The notes beneath the pieces were generated by a model. That model had not been told where the DNA came from, ran no database searches, and saw only the letters and a program-made list of their open reading frames with translations. From assembly GCA_016932615.1 (NCBI GenBank), contig JAFGCN010000007.1, forward strand, positions 83,189-147,188: a stretch of DNA of 64,000 bases, in the 5' to 3' direction. Source of the DNA: Candidatus Aenigmatarchaeota archaeon. GTDB taxonomy: Archaea > Aenigmatarchaeota > Aenigmatarchaeia > QMZS01. Shown in pieces: positions 35,248-43,843 of the stretch. The translations under genes were made by a program, and so were the position numbers. How positions within the stretch are numbered: the stretch's first letter is position 1; the number at the start of each line of letters is the position of its first letter.

Positions 35248-35877
35248 CTAGTCAAACATGCTAGCTGAAAACATAGGCATGCCTCGCCTTGGCGGGCCGT
35301 GCCCTGGAAGCAATGCATCCACATCAAGCTGCGCAAGCTTTTTCAGGGATGCCTTAAGCTCGTCTATGTTTCCGCTTGGAAGGTCTGTTCTTCCAAATCC
35401 GTCAGAAAAAAGCGTGTCTCCGGAAATTAAAATTCTCTTGTTTTTTTCGTAAAGGCAGATGCTCCCTCTTGTGTGGCCTGGAGTATGCAAAACCCTAAAC
35501 CGGTAGGAAGGAGTTTTTATCTCTATTCCTTCTTCCAGCAGCATGTCCGGCTCTAGCTTTATGGGGGGGCTTCCAAATAAATCTGCGCATGAGCCGATTC
35601 CAGACTTTAGCTTCTCTGCATCAAACTCATGGACACATATTAGGGCCTTTGTGTTTTGGCTGAACCATTCAGTTCCTCCAATGTGGTCAAAGTGGCCGTG
35701 AGTGCAGACAACTCGCTTCACCTTGCCAGGGCTTATTCCCTGCATTTTCATCTGCTCGAGTATTGCCGGAAAGTCGCTTTTAGTTCCGGTATCCACCAAA
35801 AGCTCTCCCTCAATCAAGTAGACATTGCTTGAAGAGCCAAATCCCCCAAACTGGAATATGCCACCCGGAATGTTCAT
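35248..35877 (-). CDS. Metallo-beta-lactamase fold hydrolase (glyoxalase II-like)
   Basis: A 209-residue metal hydrolase with H60-x-H62-x-D64-H65 (THGHFDHIGG), HTPGHTRGS, SGDTLFSDGFGRTDLP and LLPGHGP, a full dinuclear metal site. This is the small archaeal glyoxalase II-like group, which splits thioesters or other small substrates. Convergent with the double-cupin gene and divergent from the C39-like protein gene. Confidence 0.88.
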   Translation of the reverse strand: MNIPGGIFQFGGFGSSSNVYLIEGELLVDTGTKSDFPAILEQMKMQGISPGKVKRVVCTHGHFDHIGGTEWFSQNTKALICVHEFDAEKLKSGIGSCADLFGSPPIKLEPDMLLEEGIEIKTPSYRFRVLHTPGHTRGSICLYEKNKRILISGDTLFSDGFGRTDLPSGNIDELKASLKKLAQLDVDALLPGHGPPRRGMPMFSASMFD

Positions 35878-35911
35878 TAAATTACTTGCCTAAAATCTAG
35901 GTAAGTTTATC

Positions 35912-36493
35912 ATGGAAAACAGGAAATACATCCCCCTTATCCAAAAGCCGGACTGCTGCTCTGCTGCATGCCTTCAGATGATTCTTTTCAAAAGAGGATT
36001 CACTCGATTCACTCAGGAGAAAATTGCTAAAGAGCTGGGGCTGTATATAGGCCCTAAAAACAAAGATGCTTTTTCTGAAAAGCTGAAAGTCCGGTCAAAG
36101 AAGTCAGACATAAACGAGACCGTCAAAAGCGCCAGGAAGATAAATGAATTCTTCAGGAAGAATAGAATTCCACTTTCTGCCAGGGGATTCAAAATATCGC
36201 AGATTGAAAACCCTGAAGAGTTCATAAGGCAAGCCCTCGACAAAGATTATGACTTGTGGGCAGAGTTTTCAAATATGCCTATTTACGGAACTAGTGGAGG
36301 GCATGACTGCCTTATATCCGGGCTGAAAAAGAAAGGGCGCCAATGCTTTGCTGAATTGGTTGACCCATATTGGGGGCATAAGCAGGTATACCTTGTGCCG
36401 CTTGACAGATTAATCAAAGCGATGCAAAAAGAAAACTCTCCGCCTCCTGCCAGGGAAAGAGGCATAGTAGTTATCACAGGAAGGCCGTCCTAA
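35912..36493 (+). CDS. C39-like (papain-fold) cysteine peptidase family protein
   Basis: A 193-residue protein with Gln11 and Cys15/Cys16/Cys20 in LIQKPDCCSAACLQMIL, then GGHDCLISGL and LVDPYWGH, the Q-C...H...D order of the peptidase C39 fold. No signal peptide or transporter domain is visible, so it is cytoplasmic. C39 proteases cleave double-glycine leaders, but many C39-like proteins have other roles. The stop overlaps the convergent MFS gene by four bases. Confidence 0.7.
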   Translation: MENRKYIPLIQKPDCCSAACLQMILFKRGFTRFTQEKIAKELGLYIGPKNKDAFSEKLKVRSKKSDINETVKSARKINEFFRKNRIPLSARGFKISQIENPEEFIRQALDKDYDLWAEFSNMPIYGTSGGHDCLISGLKKKGRQCFAELVDPYWGHKQVYLVPLDRLIKAMQKENSPPPARERGIVVITGRPS

Positions 36494-37659
36494 GCAGACT
36501 TTTGAAACTTCCTGGCAAAGCATATCATCAGGAGGGCGCATATGATAAACAGCACCACCCTGACAGCAAATATCCAGGAAAATCCCAGATGCTCCATGAT
36601 AAGCCCTCCTGAAAACGAGCCTATTACACTGGCGATAAATGCATTATTGGTGACGAAGGCAATGTCACGGCCATTATTCTTTCCAGCAGAATCGAAAATC
36701 ATCTTCGTGACGGCAGTGGAGCCAAGCCCAAATGCTGCTGCCTGAAGAAAGAGAACACCTGCCGCAGCGAATGGGCTTTGATTAAATACCAAAAATACAT
36801 TGACCGGAATTATCAAAGCAAACGTGGAAGCGTATAAAAGCCCGGGGTGGAATCGGTCAGCAAATTTTCCAAAAAAGAGCTGGGATAGGTAATAGCCGCA
36901 CCACATAAAGCCAATCAAAAATCCGATAAGCCCTGCATCAGCTCCAAGATGCTTGAAATAAAGCGGAAAGCCAAAAGCAGTAATGGTCTGCCCTGCAATG
37001 TTCGAGATAAGAAGCACCAGGAAGAGGAACTTTATTTTCCAGGGAATACTTCCAAAGTCAAAGGCCTTCGAGATGCCTGAAGGCCTGCCACCGGATTTCG
37101 GTTTGGGCTTCTTAACCGTTTCCCTAAAGCCCATCGCCAAGAGAACAGAAAACATGCCAAAAAGGGCGCAGACAAGAAAAAGGTTTCGGTAGCCAAGCCA
37201 TAGCAGAAGAACACCCCCCAAAGCCATAGCAGCGACTACGGCCATGCCAGCAATCCCATTGTAACGGCCAGCAAGCTGCCCACGCTTGTTTTTCGGCATG
37301 ATGTCCGACAGGTATGCCCCAGAAGACGCACTTGATATCGCAAGGTATGACGACCAGAGGAGAGACGCAATTGTAAACTCCCAGGATTTAGTGAAAAAGG
37401 CAATTGCAATAAAATATGCCGAAAAGAGCACCGAGGAAAGTACGAGGTACGCCTTCCGCCCAACCGCATCCGAATGGGTGCCCACAAAATAATTGAGAAC
37501 AAGCCCCAGAACCGGACCGATTGCAAAGATGGCGCCAATCTCCGCGTAGCTTATCCCAAGCCCCTGAAGATAAAGCGGAAAAGTTACCGAAGCGATTCCC
37601 GCTGGAATAGAAAGCACAATCCCCCAGACAAGAAACTTTTGGAAATCGCCATTTGCCAT
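36490..37659 (-). CDS. MFS transporter
   Basis: A 389-residue transporter with about 12 transmembrane spans. The family loop between TM2 and TM3 is seen as GTHSDAVGRKAY, and a charged cytoplasmic loop (RETVKKPKPKSGGR) divides the two halves. Similar to drug/sugar efflux MFS proteins; the substrate is unknown. It is a close paralogue of the gene directly upstream (37683-38823), with the same N-terminal pattern GDF-KFL-W--V-SIPAG and the same NNGRD motif in the second half, so the pair arose by tandem duplication. Confidence 0.88.
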   Translation of the reverse strand: MANGDFQKFLVWGIVLSIPAGIASVTFPLYLQGLGISYAEIGAIFAIGPVLGLVLNYFVGTHSDAVGRKAYLVLSSVLFSAYFIAIAFFTKSWEFTIASLLWSSYLAISSASSGAYLSDIMPKNKRGQLAGRYNGIAGMAVVAAMALGGVLLLWLGYRNLFLVCALFGMFSVLLAMGFRETVKKPKPKSGGRPSGISKAFDFGSIPWKIKFLFLVLLISNIAGQTITAFGFPLYFKHLGADAGLIGFLIGFMWCGYYLSQLFFGKFADRFHPGLLYASTFALIIPVNVFLVFNQSPFAAAGVLFLQAAAFGLGSTAVTKMIFDSAGKNNGRDIAFVTNNAFIASVIGSFSGGLIMEHLGFSWIFAVRVVLFIICALLMICFARKFQKSA

Positions 37660-37682
37660 AATATGCCAATCAAGAAAAGAAA

Positions 37683-38823
37683 TCAGCCCCGTTGCAGATA
37701 ATATGCCGCCATAATCATGCAGGAGAAAAACCCAATAACCCTGAATATGAAGATGCCCGAAAAGCCAAAATTGGACATTATGATGCCAGCAATAAATGAG
37801 CCAGCAATTGTTGCAAGGTAATAAGCATTTGATATGAATGCCATGTCACGCCCATTATTTCTTCCGACCGAGTCAAACTGCATCCTCATAATGGACACGT
37901 TATAAAACCCAAAAAAACCTGACTGAATTACCATCAGCAAAAAAACAAGGTAGAGGTTATTCACAAAAACCAGCACAAGATTAATAGGAACGATGATAAG
38001 CAGCGACCGGATAAATATCCTGCGCGGGTCATTGGAATCGGCAACCTTTCCAAATACAATCTGGGAACCGTAATTTACTGCCCAGGCGATGCCTATGAAA
38101 ACACCCACCAAGCTCACGCTTGCGCCAAGGCTCTTGTAGAGGAGAGGGTAGCCAAACACGGTCAGGACATAGGTAGAAGTCATCCCAATAAACTGAAGCA
38201 AGAACATAAACTTTACCTCAAAAGGTATCTCCCTAAGATTGGAAATATTGTCCAAAAATCCTGTCTGGGCCTTCCTCCTTGTTTTTTTCTCTGAAAGCTT
38301 AAGTGACAGGAAAAAGCCGATGACTGAAAGGAGGGCACACGCAAAGAAAATATTCCGGTAGCTTAGGTAGGCAAGCAAAAACCCTGAGGAAAAGATTCCC
38401 AGTGCGTAGAAAGAGCCGGAAATGCCGCTCCAAAGGCCCATGTAATGGCCCCTCCGTTTTTTAGGCAGCTTGTCTGAAAGGTAAGACTGAGTGGAAGACG
38501 AGGAGAGGGCTGCCCCTGCAGAGTTTGCAAATGATGCAAAGACAAAATGCCAGACCTTTGAAGCAAATACCAGGATTGTATAATAGGCCAATTCTATTAC
38601 CGAAGAAAGTGCTATATATGGCTTCCTGCCGACAAAATCCGAGTGAGCCCCGACCAGATAATTTATTATGAGGCCAAATATTGCCCCTGCCCGAATATAA
38701 AACCCATTCCCGAATAATCAATCCCAAGCTCTGCCAGGTAGAGCGGAAGAAGTACAGAAACAAGCCCAGCCGGGATAGAAGCAAGAACATTCCAGAACAA
38801 AAGTTTCCTGAAGTCGCCTTCCA
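37683..38823 (-). pseudogene. MFS transporter, frameshifted paralogue
   Basis: From ATG 38823 the frame reads MEGDFRKLLFWNVLASIPAG and on to FIFG, then hits a stop. Shifting by one base at the G/C run around 38684-38693 restores ...AIFGLIINYLVGAHSDFVGRKPYIALSS and continues to 37683, matching the neighbouring MFS throughout. A single missing G explains it. The rebuilt protein would be about 380 residues, the length of its paralogue. Either a true loss-of-function lesion or a sequencing/assembly error. Confidence 0.8.
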
Positions 38824-38900
38824 TAAATTACCTGCGAGAAAAAATGCCTGGCCAAAAGCCCATTAGAGAACCAAAAAGCCAAAAAAAGCATTCAAAGAAT

Positions 38901-39047
38901 CTATCTGGGCACGTATGTGGGATATCTTGCCCCTGCCATTCCAACATTCTGGCACCTAAGCACCAGATTGCATCCAGAATCATATACTGGCCCGGTTTCT
39001 ATGGCAGCGGAAAGCCCAAAAGAGCCCTGTGTTAAGTCCCTTCTCAT
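38901..39047 (-). CDS. Possible small protein, 48 aa
   Basis: In the 304-base gap between rpoB1 and the MFS gene, the minus strand has a 48-codon frame starting ATG 39047 (MRRDLTQGSFGLSAA...) and ending RYPTYVPR. Two Cys, balanced composition and codons like its neighbours make it plausible, and GGGAATATC lies about 30 bases upstream. I recognise no family. The rest of the gap shows no other gene or RNA I can support. Confidence 0.35.
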   Translation of the reverse strand: MRRDLTQGSFGLSAAIETGPVYDSGCNLVLRCQNVGMAGARYPTYVPR

Positions 39048-39127
39048 AAATAAATCTTGCGCCAGAAGATATTCCCTAAAAACTGAATCGGCATTTGCCT
39101 AAAAAAGCGCTGAAATATGCAGGAATT

Positions 39128-40930
39128 CTACAATTCCTCTTCGACCTTAAGCTTGGGGTAGATTCCCATGGACATCATCTCATCCATGACGAGCTTGAAA
39201 GCGTAGCTCATCTTTACCCTCAGGATGTGGTCTGGCTTTCCGCAAAGAGGGCACTGAATGATTCCTTTTGGCTTGTTTTCGATTGCAACTGTCCCGCACT
39301 TCCTGCATACGGGTATCTCGGTTTCGTCAGAAGAGAACCTTTCCTTAAGCGCAAGCGCCGCTCCGTGAGCAAGAAGGCAATCTTTTTCCATCTCACCAAA
39401 CCTGAGGCCGCCTTCCCTTGCCTTTCCTTCTGTCGGCTGCCTCGTGAGGATGGTTGTAGGGCCTCTCGCCCTCATGAAATACTTGTCTGTAACCATGTGG
39501 TAAAGCCGTTGGTAATAGCACGGGCCGATAAGGACTTTGGCGTGCATCTTCTCTCCAGTTTCACCATTATATAGTTCCTCAACTCCAGTCGGGTCAAAGC
39601 CGGCTCCCTGAAGAACCTTAATTACCCCCTCTTCAGGGGCTTCATTGAACGGGCTTCCATCCATTACCTGGCCCGAAAGCGCTCCTGCTTTTCCATACAT
39701 AAGCTCAAGAAGCTGGCCGATAGTCATACGGGAAGGAATACCCAGCGGGTTGACAATAACATCGGGCACAATCCCTTCGGCCGTAAATGGCATGTCCTCT
39801 TCAGGGATAATCGCCCCGACGACACCCTTCTGCCCGTAACGGGAAGCAAACTTGTCGCCGATTTCAGGGATTCTTGTCTCCCTTACAACCGACTTTACGA
39901 GCCGGTCTCCGCTGTCAGTCTGGGTGACAAAAACCCTATCGACGATTCCGCGCTCGCCGAACTTTACTGTTGTTGAGGTGTCTCTCCTGTTTTCCGCCTC
40001 AAGAAGGAAACTCTCCATAGGGCCGTAAAACCTAAGTGGGGAAACCTTTCCGACAATAACCGCCCCGCCCTCAACCTCTGTTTCAGGAGAGGCAATGCCA
40101 TCCTCGCCAAGGTGCTTGTACTCCGCCTTTGACCGGAAGTTCTTGACTCCCTCGTCGGGGATGCAAATCTGGTCGCTTTCTATGCCCCAGTATTTCTTTT
40201 CTGCGGTAACGTAAGTCCTGAAGAACACCGACCTGAATATTCCCCTCTCGACGGAGGCCTTGTTCAGGATTACCGCATCCTCCATGTTGTATCCCTTGAA
40301 CGGCATTATGGCAATAACAACATTCTGGCCCTGGGGGTGCTTTTCAAGAAGCTTTGACCTAAAGGTAATTGTGTCTGCAATCGGGTGCTGAGGGTAAACA
40401 AGAAGGTACGCCTTAGTGTCGGGACGAAGCAGGTAATTTCTTGAGTAAAGACCAAGAGACTGCCCCATCATCTTAGCGCCGTAGTTTACACGGTCTGCAC
40501 GATTGTGCTGCGTGAAAGGCACCATGGAAGCAGAAATTCCCAGGACGACCATAGGGTTAAACTCAAGGTGCGTGTGCTCCTCGTTCAAATCCTCCATAGT
40601 AAGCGCAATATAGGCATTTTCCTCCTCCTCTGCGTCAAGGTACTCGATAACACCTTCCCTTACAAGGTCGTCCAAAACAATTTCCCCGGCGAGTATGCTC
40701 TTTATGTGTTCCTCGGTCAAAAGAGGCGCGCCCTTCCTGACAATTATAAGCGGCCTCCTAAGCCGGCTCTCGTCAATGTTCACCCTTATCTCATCAATAT
40801 CATCCAGATGGACAATATTCATCTCGTTTGCAACAAGCCCTTTTCTCCTGAGCTCCTTAAGCTCCTTTACAAAAGTCTTTGCTTTTGTCGTCTCGCCTAC
40901 GAGCCGCCCTTCAAAATAAACAGTTGTCAT
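39128..40930 (-). CDS. rpoB1: RNA polymerase subunit Rpo2C (B')
   Basis: The C-terminal part of the split B subunit, 600 residues. Visible landmarks are MMGQSLGLYSRNYLLRPDTK, GYNMEDAVILNK (part of the active-centre region), FASRYGQKGVVG, EGIVPDVIVNPLGIPSRMTIGQLLE, GKAREGGLRFGEMEKD and the C-terminal zinc ribbon CRKCGTV...CPLCGKP. The ATG overlaps the rpoB2 stop by four bases. The usual downstream rpoA1-rpoA2 genes are absent here; a small ORF and MFS genes follow instead. Confidence 0.97.
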   Translation of the reverse strand: MTTVYFEGRLVGETTKAKTFVKELKELRRKGLVANEMNIVHLDDIDEIRVNIDESRLRRPLIIVRKGAPLLTEEHIKSILAGEIVLDDLVREGVIEYLDAEEEENAYIALTMEDLNEEHTHLEFNPMVVLGISASMVPFTQHNRADRVNYGAKMMGQSLGLYSRNYLLRPDTKAYLLVYPQHPIADTITFRSKLLEKHPQGQNVVIAIMPFKGYNMEDAVILNKASVERGIFRSVFFRTYVTAEKKYWGIESDQICIPDEGVKNFRSKAEYKHLGEDGIASPETEVEGGAVIVGKVSPLRFYGPMESFLLEAENRRDTSTTVKFGERGIVDRVFVTQTDSGDRLVKSVVRETRIPEIGDKFASRYGQKGVVGAIIPEEDMPFTAEGIVPDVIVNPLGIPSRMTIGQLLELMYGKAGALSGQVMDGSPFNEAPEEGVIKVLQGAGFDPTGVEELYNGETGEKMHAKVLIGPCYYQRLYHMVTDKYFMRARGPTTILTRQPTEGKAREGGLRFGEMEKDCLLAHGAALALKERFSSDETEIPVCRKCGTVAIENKPKGIIQCPLCGKPDHILRVKMSYAFKLVMDEMMSMGIYPKLKVEEEL

Positions 40931-42405
40931 TTTTCAACCCTCTCAAGAACGGCATTCATTAATGTCTCTTTTTCTTCTTTACTGAGCCCTTCTGAAATTG
41001 TAACCATGCACGCAAGGTGCTTTCTAAGCCCGATTTTGACTCCTTCAGGGGTTTCCTGGGTGCAGTATTTTGCCCAGTGGGTTCCATGAAGCTCACGCGC
41101 CTCCGGGTGCTCCTGTGATGATGAAAGCATTGAAATAACAGCCCTCATGTTTGAAAGCCGGCGCACATAATTTACCCTGTCAAGCCGCTGAGCGACTCCA
41201 GCCCTTCCTCCGACCCACTGTCCGGTGGCCAGGGACGAAACAATCCTCCTTGTGATGTAGTTTGACTCGAACAATGCCTGGATTACAGGGTATTTCTTTC
41301 TCTTGGTAAGCCGCTGGTAATTGTACCTTACCCTGCTTGAAAGCCCATTCTTTCCAAGGAAAAGAGACCTCAGCAAAACGTCCATAAAGTAGCCGGAAAG
41401 CCGGATTCTCTTGTTTGCAAGGTGGTCTATGTCATCGCCCCTCTGGCTTTCCATGCCAATTTTTATGAGCCGCCTTGCGACATGAGCCAAATATTTTGCC
41501 TTTATCTGCTGGTCTTTTGGCTCGGTTCCAAGGTGGTGGAGCAAGAAGTTGTTAAGAAGGTTCTGGACCCTCTCCTCGGGGGTTTCCTTTCCCATGCCTT
41601 TGACGAACTTCTGAAGGAACGTAAGCGCGTCTTCCCTGGACTTTACCTCCTCGAACTCGTAGATGTTTGTAAGGACTTCATCCTCCATCTTGGGGGCCAC
41701 TGCCAGACTCTGGATTATCTGCTGGTCGGTTTCGAGCCCCAGCGCCCTTATTACAACAATAAGCGGCACGTTTCTGAGGTTTGAAAAGTTCATGTAGAGG
41801 ATTTTGTCTTTTCTTTCAATCATGTGCCTCTGGATGTACTGGTCCTTTTCGGAGTTAATCCTTGCCATCTCGTTCTTTTTCTCCTTTGTTGCTACAAGCC
41901 GGTTATTTGCAACCTCCTCGACGCCGATAATGACCTTTTCTGTTCCGTTGATTATAAAGTAGCCGCCAGGGTCCTGAGGGTCTTCGCCGATTTCGACCAA
42001 TTCTTCAGGAGTGAGCTTGGAAATGGGGTCAAGTGACGACTTGACCATTATTGGAAAGTCGCAAAGCTTGATTTTTTCCGGCTCCTGTGGGATTTCATTT
42101 GCGACCAAAACAGTCGTTACATAAAGAGGGCAGGAGTAGTTGAGGTTTCGGATTATCGCCTCCATAGGGGTAATCTTTCTCTCATAGCCGTCCGCCTCCT
42201 TTATGACCGGCTCTCCAAAGGATACTTTCCACAAAACAAGCTTTAAGTTGTCTTCAAGAGGAATCTGGCCAATAGAGTCGATAATCTGCTGGATTCCGCC
42301 AGTAACAAACTGGTTGTATGACCTTAAGTGGTGCTTTACGGCGATGTCTGAGAGCTCATTTTCAATAACGTGCCTGAAACCCTCAAAAAGCATCTTATCG
42401 TTCAT
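40927..42405 (-). CDS. rpoB2: RNA polymerase subunit Rpo2N (B'')
   Basis: The N-terminal part of the split B subunit, 492 residues. It has HLRSYNQFV near the start, the protrusion/lobe regions with DPQDPGGYFIINGTEKVIIGVEEVANN, and the fork region RLSGYFMDVLLRSLF...ALFESNYITRRIVSSLATGQW, ending with LHGTHWAKYCTQETPEG. The split falls at the standard archaeal point. It is followed by rpoB1 and preceded by rpoH with four-base ATGA overlaps, so the three are translationally coupled. Confidence 0.97.
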   Translation of the reverse strand: MNDKMLFEGFRHVIENELSDIAVKHHLRSYNQFVTGGIQQIIDSIGQIPLEDNLKLVLWKVSFGEPVIKEADGYERKITPMEAIIRNLNYSCPLYVTTVLVANEIPQEPEKIKLCDFPIMVKSSLDPISKLTPEELVEIGEDPQDPGGYFIINGTEKVIIGVEEVANNRLVATKEKKNEMARINSEKDQYIQRHMIERKDKILYMNFSNLRNVPLIVVIRALGLETDQQIIQSLAVAPKMEDEVLTNIYEFEEVKSREDALTFLQKFVKGMGKETPEERVQNLLNNFLLHHLGTEPKDQQIKAKYLAHVARRLIKIGMESQRGDDIDHLANKRIRLSGYFMDVLLRSLFLGKNGLSSRVRYNYQRLTKRKKYPVIQALFESNYITRRIVSSLATGQWVGGRAGVAQRLDRVNYVRRLSNMRAVISMLSSSQEHPEARELHGTHWAKYCTQETPEGVKIGLRKHLACMVTISEGLSKEEKETLMNAVLERVEK

Positions 42406-42644
42406 ACGGCCACCCTGTAATAAAGGTAAGTGCCCTCATCATCAAGGACATTCCTCCTTATTTCAAATAAATCCCCTACTTTTGGGTCAAAAACCCTGAT
42501 TGCGGGGTCTTTAACGCTGATTTTAGGCATGTTTTTCTCGGTCGCGCTGAACTTCTCAAAAATTGCCTGCTTTTCCTCCTCAGTGAGTTTCCTGTGCTCA
42601 GGAACCAGAAAATGCTCGTTAACCGGAATTTCTTTTTTTACCAT
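42402..42644 (-). CDS. rpoH: RNA polymerase subunit Rpo5 (H)
   Basis: The 80-residue subunit equal to the C-terminal domain of eukaryotic RPB5: VPEHRKLTEEEKQAIF, LPKISVKDPAIR-like KNMPKISVKDPAIRVF, and GDLFEIRR...YLYYRVAV. The start is ATG 42644; the open frame upstream to 42770 is an accident, since that DNA is the 3' part of tRNA-Lys. Only 11 bases separate the tRNA 3' end from this start codon. Confidence 0.95.
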   Translation of the reverse strand: MVKKEIPVNEHFLVPEHRKLTEEEKQAIFEKFSATEKNMPKISVKDPAIRVFDPKVGDLFEIRRNVLDDEGTYLYYRVAV

Positions 42645-42668
42645 GGTATGTTTTTTGGGCCCGACGCG

Positions 42669-42698
42669 ATTTTCGGTGGCGTCTTTTCGGACATCCTT
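42669..42698 (-). other. tRNA-Lys intron 3 (after T loop)
   Basis: A 30-base intron between the T loop and the 3' T-stem strand, the same site as intron 2 of tRNA-Val. Contains GTC and GAC able to form a small stem. Confidence 0.65.
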
Positions 42699-42705
42699 AT
42701 TCGAA

Positions 42706-42742
42706 TTCGCGGACAAGCACCCCTTTTTGGGAGATGTTTTCT
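42706..42742 (-). other. tRNA-Lys intron 2 (T stem/loop border)
   Basis: A 37-base intron between T-stem GCGCG and T-loop TTCGAAT, the same site as intron 2 of tRNA-Met. It folds weakly around CCC and GGG. No cassette. Confidence 0.65.
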
Positions 42743-42757
42743 CGCGCGACACCCGGA

Positions 42758-42861
42758 TATCTTTGTGCACCGTTTTTACCTGTCGTCATAGGGCATTATA
42801 TTAATACCCTCAAAACTTTTAAACTCGACATAGCCGCCTCCTATTTAAGGCGGAAATGCCC
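42758..42861 (-). other. tRNA-Lys intron 1 (anticodon loop)
   Basis: A 104-base intron after position 38. Ends fold as GGGCATT with AATGCCC enclosing a hairpin CCGCCT with AGGCGG. It lacks the shared cassette found in other tRNA introns of this window. Confidence 0.75.
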
Positions 42862-42950
42862 TTAAAAGTCCGGTGCTCTACCAGCCTGAGCTACGGGCCC
42901 ACTTATATACTTTGGAGGATAGTTTTAAATTCTGCAGGGAAGCGACTATT

Positions 42951-43550
42951 ATGGAAAGGATAGAAAAGGTATTCAAAAAGTTAAAGGATAAGAAACTGAT
43001 ACCTGTCTGGCTAAAACTTGAAAAAAGTACCTTTACCTCCAATTTCGGCTCCGGTCCAATAGACCGAATTCAAAAAAGAATCAGCTATAGCCCTAAGTAT
43101 GCTACCATTGCCGAAAATGCACTAATCTTCACCTTACTCCACGAAGCCCATCACGCCCAAAGCAAACAAAGAAGCGACCTAGTACTATTGCTGACCCCCC
43201 TACTCGGGTTAATTGGCTTATCCTTGGTCCATTATTACCAAATCCGATACTTGGAAATTGCACTCCAGCCAGGGGCACATATTTTATGGTCCATACTCAT
43301 ATTAGGACTTTTGTGGTTCTACTTTAAAAGTTGGTTGAAGCAGGACGAAATAGACGCTGACCTATGGGCAGCCATTCAGATGAAGGATAAGTTAAACATT
43401 AAAAAACCCAGCAATGCCCTCAAAGCCACCCTCAAAGAGCTAACTGTAGGGGCAAAGACGAACCGTCTGGTAAGAGTAATAGCCTCGTCCATAGACTATC
43501 ACCCCTCTGAAGAGGAAAGACTGAGACTAATTAGAGTATATGAGAGCTAA
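42951..43550 (+). CDS. Membrane-bound HExxH metallopeptidase-like protein
   Basis: A 199-residue protein with a zinc-binding HEAHH (H64, E65, H68) in a helix, followed by two transmembrane spans (about 76-95 and 105-124) and a downstream DEIDADLW helix offering a third ligand. This order resembles the M48/HtpX membrane peptidases in short form, although the family match is not exact. I chose ATG 42951, which has a TTTTAAAT box about 25 bases upstream; the longer frame runs into tRNA-Lys. Confidence 0.7.
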   Translation: MERIEKVFKKLKDKKLIPVWLKLEKSTFTSNFGSGPIDRIQKRISYSPKYATIAENALIFTLLHEAHHAQSKQRSDLVLLLTPLLGLIGLSLVHYYQIRYLEIALQPGAHILWSILILGLLWFYFKSWLKQDEIDADLWAAIQMKDKLNIKKPSNALKATLKELTVGAKTNRLVRVIASSIDYHPSEEERLRLIRVYES

Positions 43551-43602
43551 ACTCTTAACGCCCTCCAGATAATCGGTCATTTGCCCTTCTTCCGGGCAGC
43601 TA

Positions 43603-43815
43603 CTAGCGCGAGTCTCTAAGCCTCTCAACAATCACCTTCATCCTGCTTACATCAACAGAACCCTCTCTTTCAAGCACCTCTATACGCCTGAAAAGAGCTT
43701 CAGAAATACTGAGGGCATCAAGGTTCCATGGTTCAAGCCCTTCTTCAAGAATAATCTCCTTTAGGATATTTTCCCAGTTTGCTCCTTCCCTGATGAGATT
43801 TAAGGATTTGCCCAT
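43603..43815 (-). CDS. ScpA N-terminal-like small protein
   Basis: A 70-residue protein whose NWENILKEIILEEGLEPWNLDALSISEALF matches the start of the kleisin ScpA, the region that binds the SMC neck. The family continues for another 150-200 residues with a C-terminal winged helix, but here the frame stops at residue 70 and neither other frame continues it. No smc gene is in the window. A shortened kleisin, a regulator, or a remnant are all possible. Confidence 0.55.
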   Translation of the reverse strand: MGKSLNLIREGANWENILKEIILEEGLEPWNLDALSISEALFRRIEVLEREGSVDVSRMKVIVERLRDSR

Positions 43816-43843
43816 AATGAAACTCCCCCAAATAATCTTTCAA

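Larger units (their letters stand above)
42656..42900 (-). tRNA. tRNA-Lys(TTT) with three introns
   Basis: Exons join to a full cloverleaf: GGGCCCG with CGGGCCC, D arm GCTC...GAGC, anticodon stem CCGGA with TCCGG and loop CTTTTAA (anticodon TTT), variable GTGTC, T stem GCGCG with CGCGT, loop TTCGAAT, discriminator A. Introns are at the anticodon loop (42758-42861), at T stem/loop 53/54 (42706-42742) and after position 60 (42669-42698). The first is certain; exact borders of the two T-arm introns can shift by a base or two. CCA is not encoded. rpoH begins 11 bases downstream. Confidence 0.85.

Noticed and set aside
38824-39127. SRP RNA or RNase P RNA in the gap between the MFS gene and rpoB1
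   Set aside because: I looked for conserved helices and loop motifs of both on each strand and found none; only a possible 48-codon gene remains.
42645-42770. N-terminal extension of RpoH (42 extra residues)
   Set aside because: The DNA is the 3' part of tRNA-Lys; the 80-residue form starting at 42644 matches the family.
42858-42900. Split tRNA-Lys (5' half only)
   Set aside because: The missing 3' stem, T arm and acceptor strand are found in order downstream on the same strand, so introns explain it.
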